A DNA stretch of 64,000 nucleotides. Source: Hormiphora californensis (Eukaryota > Ctenophora > Tentaculata > Cydippida > Pleurobrachiidae). Position numbers and translations under genes: made by a program. The notes beneath the pieces are model-generated. The model was given only the letters and a program-made list of their open reading frames with translations. It made no database searches and was not told the DNA's origin. The stretch spans positions 4,575,855 through 4,639,854 of the forward strand of contig CM035360.1 of NCBI GenBank assembly GCA_020137815.1. The letters run 5' to 3'. Shown piece after piece: positions 57,790 through 64,000 of the stretch (position 1 is its first letter; each line of letters opens with the position of its first letter).

Positions 57790-58485
57790 CATCGGAGATG
57801 ATTATTTGGAACGGGGTGGCTGTCCTCTCTGGAGCGGGGTCAGCTGTCTTTACTGGAGCGGGGTCGGCTGTCCTTACTGGAGCGGGGTCAGCCGTCCTCT
57901 CTGGAGCGGGGTGGCTGTCCTCTCTGGAACGGGGTCAGCTGTCTTTACTGGAGCGGGGTCAGCTGTCCTTACTGGAGCGGGGTCAGCTGTCTTTACTGGA
58001 ACGGGGTCAGCTGTCCTTACTGGAACGGGGTCAGCTGTCCTCTCTGGAACGGGGTGGCTGTCTTCTCTGGAACGGGGTGGCTGTCTTTTCTGGATCGGGG
58101 TCAGCTGTCCTTACTGGAGCGGGGCCAGCTGTCTTTACTGGAACGGGGTCAGCTGTCCTTACTGGAACGGGGTCAGCTGTCCTCTCTGGAACGGGGTGGC
58201 TGTCCTCTCTGGAACGGGGTCAGCTGTCTTTACTGGAACGGGGTCAGCTGTCCTTACTGGAGCGGGGTCAGCTGTCTTCTCTGGAACGGGGTGGCTGTCT
58301 TCTCTGGAACGGGGTCAGCTGGCTTCTCTGGAACGGGGTCAGCTGACTTTTCTGGAACGGGGTCAGCTGGCTTCTCTGGAGCGGGGTCAGCTGGCTTCTC
58401 TGGAGCGGGGTTGGCTGTCTTCTCTGGAGCGGGGTCAGCTGGCTTCTCTGGAACGGGCTGGCTGTCCTCTCTGGCTCGACATGTA
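57790..58485. repeat. 24-bp satellite just downstream of a stop codon
   Basis: About 29 units of 24 bp (GGAACGGGGTCAGCTGTCCT and variants). The length is a multiple of three, so all three plus frames read open (for example GSAVLTGT and LERGQLSL repeats). It begins about ten bases after the TGA at 57777-57779. A 3'-UTR or intergenic satellite is more likely than a gene. Confidence 0.88.
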
Positions 58486-58886
58486 ATCATCATCCATTTG
58501 TGTTATTTTTTTTTCGCTCGAACCCGTTCCTGCTTGTTTTAGGCTGCCTTAGATTCAGACGGTTTGCTTCTTCAGTTCCTGATAAGTTGTCTCTTCTTAG
58601 AATTCATTGTAGCAGATTGGGCTTCTTTGCAGATAGTTTAGGAGGTCTTGTGCTCCGTCACCATGAGCTTTAATCCCACTTTACTTCCCCCTTTTTAAAA
58701 TCATCCCCTTTCCTTAACCCATATGTACATTGTTAAATTTACCCGTATGTACATTGTTCTACCTACCCTACCTTTACTCCGCAGGCCCTCCGGGCCCTCA
58801 GATCCAACAGGATCCGGGTCCGGGGGATTTAACCCTGCTCTCGCATGGGGCCTCACGGCCCCATGTGGGAGTGGTGCGTGTAGTGG

Positions 58887-58962
<76 letters not shown>

Positions 58963-58989
58963 GGAGAGAGAGAGAGAGAGAGTGAGAGG

Positions 58990-59045
<56 letters not shown>

Positions 59046-59190
59046 AGAACACTTGGTACGTGCCCTTAGGAACCGTCGGCTTGCCGCTCAAATGACCGAT
59101 AAGCAATAAGCATTGATAACGAAAGGAAGAAAACTGAGAAGTTGTGAGATTTTAGTACTATACTACTCGCATTTCTGAGGATTTAAAAAG
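58486..59190. other. Spacer before the last CCP gene, with GA microsatellite
   Basis: No gene seen. (GA)n occupies 58890-59042. The sequence after it leads to the ATG at 59191, so the promoter of the last CCP gene is probably within or next to this interval; no TATA box is evident. Confidence 0.6.
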
Positions 59191-62100
59191 ATGATTTTGC
59201 TGTTTCCTGTTGTCCTCTTCCACATAGCTTTAGCAGGTAACAAGTTCTGTGATAACTATTAGTTGACAGTTGTGTGACAATGATTATAAGTTTTGACAAA
59301 ATGCCAGTTTTCTGGGGGTGGCTTACCTAAAATTCTCACAGGTGTGGGAGCTGTTAACAGGCTTTGTACACTTCCAAAGAACGCGTTTGGAGTTCCCCTG
59401 ACGGACGGGGCATGCCCGGCAGTGTACCAGGCATTTTGGATCGCGAAAACTGTCAGTTTTGTGGAGTTTACAACCTCTGATGGCTCTACAGCTCCATCGG
59501 TGACAAGTGATAATCATGTGTCATCCCTTACTACCACAGGTGGGTACGCTATTGATTTGATGTTTGATAAAAACGGTTGCCATGGTCGTGAAATAATGCT
59601 ATTGTGGTACCTGTACTTGTACGAAATACGAATGAAGAAAATAATGAATGAAATGAATATCAAATTATCGCTCCTATAGGTTCTTCTGTTAAGTTGGAGC
59701 TCTGTTTCACTAACGGGAAGCCCACTAGCGATTATCAACTAGGAGGAACACACTGCACTCTAACCAAGATCTTCGCAACCTGTCTTGGTACCACCGAGAC
59801 TCTCACCATTGACGCTCCCGATTTAAAATTCACCTGTGGAACTGCAAACGGTTAGTCTCAATTTTAGCAGCACCAAATCCCAATATAACACTTGTTCACT
59901 GCTTCAGATTTACAAATTGAAATCTACAAATTGAAATCTACAACATCTGTTACAATTTCTCCTCCATGCAGATTGGTGTAGTGACGGGCAAAATGGGAAA
60001 CTAGAGATAAAGTTGTGCTGTTTTAACTCTGCTGCCCATAATGGTAAGCCACCAGTCATGAATGAATTGTCTGGCGCCGCGACCCCATTTGACCCGCCAG
60101 ACAGTGAATGAACAAAGTTCCGTGAACCATTCGTTCTACACATATCACGTCAAGTTGGTTTTTATATGGCATTCGTAAGCCCGACTGTTACAATATAAGC
60201 ACCCTTGTACAATTGCAGATGTACAGGATATACGAATTGAAGACAAGGTGACTCTGGTTCGATCTGGTGGGAAATGTCAGGAACTTGCCGCCATGAAATG
60301 GACCCCTGGTCACATCACCATTGGGGCATCCTCTGTCACGGCCAGTTCTAAAATGGTAAACAATCAAAGTGTTTTGTAGAATTTAAATCGTTATTCGAAT
60401 TGCTGTAAATTTTACCATGCCTTCGAATAAAAAAGGGGTTTAATTCGGTTTACCTGGTCTTAGCCAAGTTGCACTGTTAGCACAGTGATGGGGAAAGATA
60501 TCGGTATTCGGTGGGGAGAGGGGGTTCAATATTGGAATTGCCGCGGTAACAATATCACTTATATTTCCTTGCCTAGTTAGAACAAAACAAATATTTCTGC
60601 AGGGTATGGTTGATTACACCTTAGCTGGAAGCACATCAGTCAGACTGGAGTTGTGTCACTATGAAAAAGGTAACAAACTACGGTCGGACCCCGATTTACC
60701 GGGAAAACCCCGGCCCTTTCACCCGAGCATCCCGGTAAATCGGGGTCCGACTGTATATTATAATTGTTTTATCTGGTACCGATTCGCTTTTCCGAAATTG
60801 AAAACTGCAGGGGAAGCTGCTGCAGCTATTGTTTCATAACTGTTTGGTAACATAGACACCTGGCGCGACCCCCGTGTCTATGTTACCAATATAACTGTAT
60901 AGTCTCCATCCTTTCCAGTAAAGTGTCCGTATAACGAACCAGGATCGACTATGGCCATAAACCTGAAATGTGACACAGGGAAAAGTCTCCAAACTTGGGC
61001 CTGTAAGGTGAGTATTCAGCAGGAACCGCGCTGTCCACTTGTACCAATATCATAGTCGTAAGAGTACCTATAGCTGCTTCAGATGATTATATTTTAATCA
61101 CTTTTCACCCCAATCAGCCCGGTTATACGTGGACAGATGGTGGTACTGGTAGTTATGAGACGTTCTGCCAGGGCGATGGGACCTTTGTGAACGATAAACT
61201 TCACTGTGCAAGTAGGTACCCAATTTTATAACCACGCTTCACAACCCCGTCACTCGATTGACCAGTTTTTGGTAACTATGGTTACCAATTTTTTATCCTT
61301 TCTATGCAGCTGCGTCCCTGCTAATTTAAGTCATCCCATCTGCACAGAACCGTGCTCTGATCCAGGACAAGTTGACAATGCAACACGGACCGGTGGGACA
61401 ACCTACTACTCGACACTCTCCTACACCTGCCAGGTAAGCACCTATATTCAAATCTTTTTGGTTAACGTCCTAGGTTGACATTCCAATTGTATTTTACAGT
61501 TTTTAGGCAGGGAGTTTCTATTCTATGTCTATTTCTATGCTTTTCAGGCAGGCAGTTACATGACAGGAGGGGGGAAGTTTTACTGTAACTTTGATGGAAC
61601 GTGGAATACTACTACTCTACCAACATGCACGCACGGTAGGTGATCATATGGCACTACAGCTTTTCCTCTTTAGTTTCACCTTGCGATATTGCCATTTAGT
61701 TTCTAGCCCGTATCATTACTGATCACCACTATATTTTATCACGCTCTGTTCTACCCAATCAGATCACACACATGGAGCTCCAATGTGTGTTTAGATCTGT
61801 CTGGCGGCACCAGACCCCGATTTGATTCTAGACAGTGCACGCTCAGATATTGGGGTCTGCGGCGCCAGACAGGTTCAGATTGGGTGCATGAAGAAGTCAA
61901 ACGGCACATGCCATGGCTGTTCTGTCGTTCACAATATATTCTCTCCAGCTCTCCTTGCCTAGCTCGACAACTGTAAAGGAAGGGTTAGAACATATAATAA
62001 CATATAATAACATATAATAACAATAATTACAATTCTCTCCCTGCACAGTTGAATGCGGTGATCCACCTACAATTGGTAATGGAACAGTCACTCTTCCCAC

Positions 62101-63907
62101 GAACTTAGTACTCGGACAAACAGCTACTTACAGGTGATTTAATTATAGCTAATTAATTTAATTACGCGTAATTAGCTAATTAATTGGATTACTGTGGTTT
62201 GTGGGGAGTGAAACAATTGTTTTCTGTTAAAACACTCGTGTTTGTATTTGTAATTAATTGAATTATGGAGTTAAGCTTGGATTTTAGAATCAGCTGCTTT
62301 ATAACAAACAATCCATGGTAGCCATGGTTACCAACCATAGTTACCAACTATAAATAATAAACTCAATTTCTCATTTCCGCAGTTGTTTGGAAGGTTGGTT
62401 GCCTGAAACCAATGACATGTCGGTTACTTGTGGAAGGGATGGTACGTGGTCAAGTAGTAGTGGATCATTGTACCCTCGCTGTGTTATTGTCAACTGTACA
62501 AACCCACAACCCGTGGATCATGCCACATTTAGTGTGCCTGTAAGTAAGGTCATTGGAGCTGAAAATAAGAATCTGCACAGCCTTCACCTAATTCAAGTTA
62601 ACTTAGTTCCCCAAGCCTACTTGTATTGGTAGTATACCCATCTGTTTTTAATTGCGCACCATCCGATCCGAGTAACTTGATTTCCCAATTTCTACAGAGT
62701 GATCTGCCCTACGGTACTACCATCCCTATCACATGCGATGCCTGCTACAACACCTCCCACCCCTCCCTAACCTGTCTCTCCAACGGAACGTGGTCCTCCA
62801 CAACCTGCTCTCTCATCACCTGCCCCCTCTTCCCCGTCCCTTCCCATGCTACCATAACAGGGGGTACCAACAATACCTCATATTGTGGGGAAACAGTGAC
62901 AGTCAACTGTGACAGAAACTATCAACTAACAGGACAGAAAACAGTGGCATGCCAACTGGATGGATCATGGGAAACACCACCCTCCTGTTCCCCCATGTTG
63001 TGTTCCACCCTCATTCCTGTACCCCACGGGCGGTATAATAACACTGGTGAAGTTAGCCCTGGGACAGTGGGGCGGTTGAAGTGTGATGTTGGTTACGAGG
63101 GGGGAGGAACGGTGAAGTGTGATCAGGGGAGTTGGATGGTGACTGAAGGGAAGTTGGAGTGCGCTGGCAAGGGGTGTGTAGTGGAGGAGATCGAGGATGG
63201 AAGTTGGAATGGAGGGGAGCTGGTGGCTGGGGATAAGGTGGGCAGTGGAGAGAGTGTGGTTGGATCTTGCGATAAACACTTTGATCTTGTGGGTAAGAAA
63301 TAATTGGTTTAAATTTTATTTATTTAATGGTCAGTGACCTATTTATGTTTTAATATATTAGCACTCAAGGTATACTACATCTAAGAAAGCAACTGCTATA
63401 AATTTAACTTCCCATTTATCCAGATGGAACAAATACTACGGTTTGTGAGCTGGGAAATTGGACTGCCGAGATTGAGTGTTCTAGGGTTAGTTGTCCACCG
63501 CCCACCACTATTGTACAGCATCAGACACCATGGAGTTCCTCACAAGTTTACCAGGTATAGGACTTTGCCTATCTCGACCGACGACCCTCTTTTCGGGTTA
63601 GAACATAACAAGTAGGACTAGCTGTACTGTCAAACCATTTTTAATACTTTCTCTTAATTGTCCAAATTACCTAAATCTAATTTTGAAATCTTTCCCATTG
63701 TCCCTAGGTAGACGTGGTCTACAACGCATCCTGTCACCATGGTTACAACAGCAACATAACCGCATCCTGTGACGTCACGTCAGGTCTGTGGAGTGTCCAC
63801 GGTGAATGTAGTGTTGTAATGTGCGGAGATCCACCCTTTTCTCCATTCTCCACCCACAATGGAACAATGGGCCAGTTTTATCCGTGGAATACCACTCTGG
63901 AATACAC
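59191..63907 (+). CDS. Large multi-CCP protein, 5' part (continues beyond window)
   Basis: Sixteen exons: 59191-59236 (signal peptide MILLFPVVLFHIALA), 59342-59539, 59680-59850, 59972-60043, 60219-60355, 60603-60669, 60919-61007, 61118-61211, 61348-61433, 61548-61635, 62049-62133, 62383-62539, 62698-63292, 63424-63554, 63708-63907. All junctions agree in phase. The first ~230 residues are a Cys-containing region with paired VKLELCF, LEIKLCC and VRLELCH strands, not recognised. From 60919 the protein is a string of sushi modules: CPYNEPG..., CSDPGQVDNAT, CGDPPTIGNGTVT, CTNPQPVDHATF, CPLFPVPSHATITGG, then further ones, most split between the two halves by an intron. Each ends in the usual GTW..C pattern (DGTWNTTTLPTC, GTWSSSSGSLYPRC, GSWETPPSC). 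N-glycosylation sequons are frequent. At least seven CCP units are in view. The count of exons listed is fifteen; one more may exist. Confidence 0.85.
60067..60104. repeat. hAT-like MITE, CTGTCTGGC family
   Basis: A 38-bp copy TTGTCTGGCGCCGCGACC ... CCCGCCAGACAG with perfect 8-bp duplications TGAATGAA at 60059-60066 and 60105-60112. Confidence 0.88.
60681..60753. repeat. Short pogo-like MITE
   Basis: CGGTCGGACCCCGATTTACC with inverse end GGTAAATCGGGGTCCGACTG, flanked by TA on both sides. A 73-bp internal-deletion form of the 0.7-0.85-kb elements at 26087 and 41725. Intronic in the CCP gene. Confidence 0.88.
60844..60889. repeat. Minimal TTGGT-ended palindrome with 9-bp duplication
   Basis: TTGGTAACATAGACACC and its inverse GGTGTCTATGTTACCAA around a 12-bp centre; flanks CATAACTGT and TATAACTGT (one mismatch). 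Same ends as the 654-bp foldback at 39615-40268. Confidence 0.85.
61797..61872. repeat. hAT-like MITE, CTGTCTGGC family
   Basis: CTGTCTGGCGGCACCAGACC ... GCGGCGCCAGACAG, flanked by GTTTAGAT and GTTCAGAT (8 bp, one mismatch). Intronic in the last CCP gene. Confidence 0.82.
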
Positions 63908-64000
63908 GTGAGTAAATATGTTGTGAGATCAGTTTTTGTTGCCATACGCAGCGTTGACCGTAGACTTTCGCCGTTTAAATTTCTTCTTATCTGGTAGTTT

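Overview
This window is nuclear DNA of an animal. Genes are split into many short exons with phase-consistent GT..AG introns. Products include secreted and membrane proteins with sushi (CCP) and EGF modules, a rhodopsin-like seven-helix receptor, an ERdj4/DNAJB9-type DnaJ, an MFS transporter, a transmembrane RING protein and fascin-like repeats. There is no operon structure and no prokaryotic signal. Compact introns, many CCP proteins, GA/CT and CAAA microsatellites and many short foldback transposons fit an early-branching invertebrate, most likely a sponge. The lineage is inference; nothing in the sequence proves the species.

Layout. 1-7.1 kb: a minus-strand type I membrane protein with one EGF domain and a tyrosine-rich tail. 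7.3-15.5 kb: a plus-strand locus with a UBA-like N-terminus followed by tandem fascin-like exon pairs. It is partly duplicated (truncated copy at 7.8-8.7 kb), split by a 5'-truncated non-LTR retrotransposon, and decays at its 3' end. 16.7-21.1 kb: plus-strand membrane RING protein with a tRNA-like sequence in an intron. 22.3-23.4 kb: intronless GPCR, minus. 27.3-28.5 kb: DnaJ gene, minus. 29.6-31.0 kb: intronless MFS transporter, minus. 31.1-33.2 kb: nested DNA transposons. 34.8-37.2 kb: minus-strand multi-pass membrane protein whose splice sites lie in tandem repeats. 39.1-43.5 kb: secreted CCP protein with a duplicated, apparently mutually exclusive exon. 47.5-48.5 kb: last exons of an unknown gene. 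48.5-49.9 kb: 51-bp satellite. 50.2-51.7 kb: tyrosine-motif protein with an ITAM-spaced motif. 52.9-57.8 kb and 59.2 kb to the window end: two more CCP genes, the last running off the window.

The right half is therefore a run of plus-strand CCP genes interleaved with genes carrying phosphotyrosine-type tails. This layout would suit recognition or innate-immune receptors, but that role is inference. Mobile DNA is dominated by non-autonomous elements: two palindromic families with 8-bp target duplications (hAT-like), a TTGGT-ended family with 9-bp duplications, TA-flanked pogo/Tc1-like elements, several unassigned foldbacks, and three degraded non-LTR retrotransposon pieces. Exon borders were assigned by eye from splice sites and reading phase; two junctions, in the EGF receptor and the multi-pass gene, remain unresolved, and the last junction of the 39-43 kb CCP gene does not match in phase.
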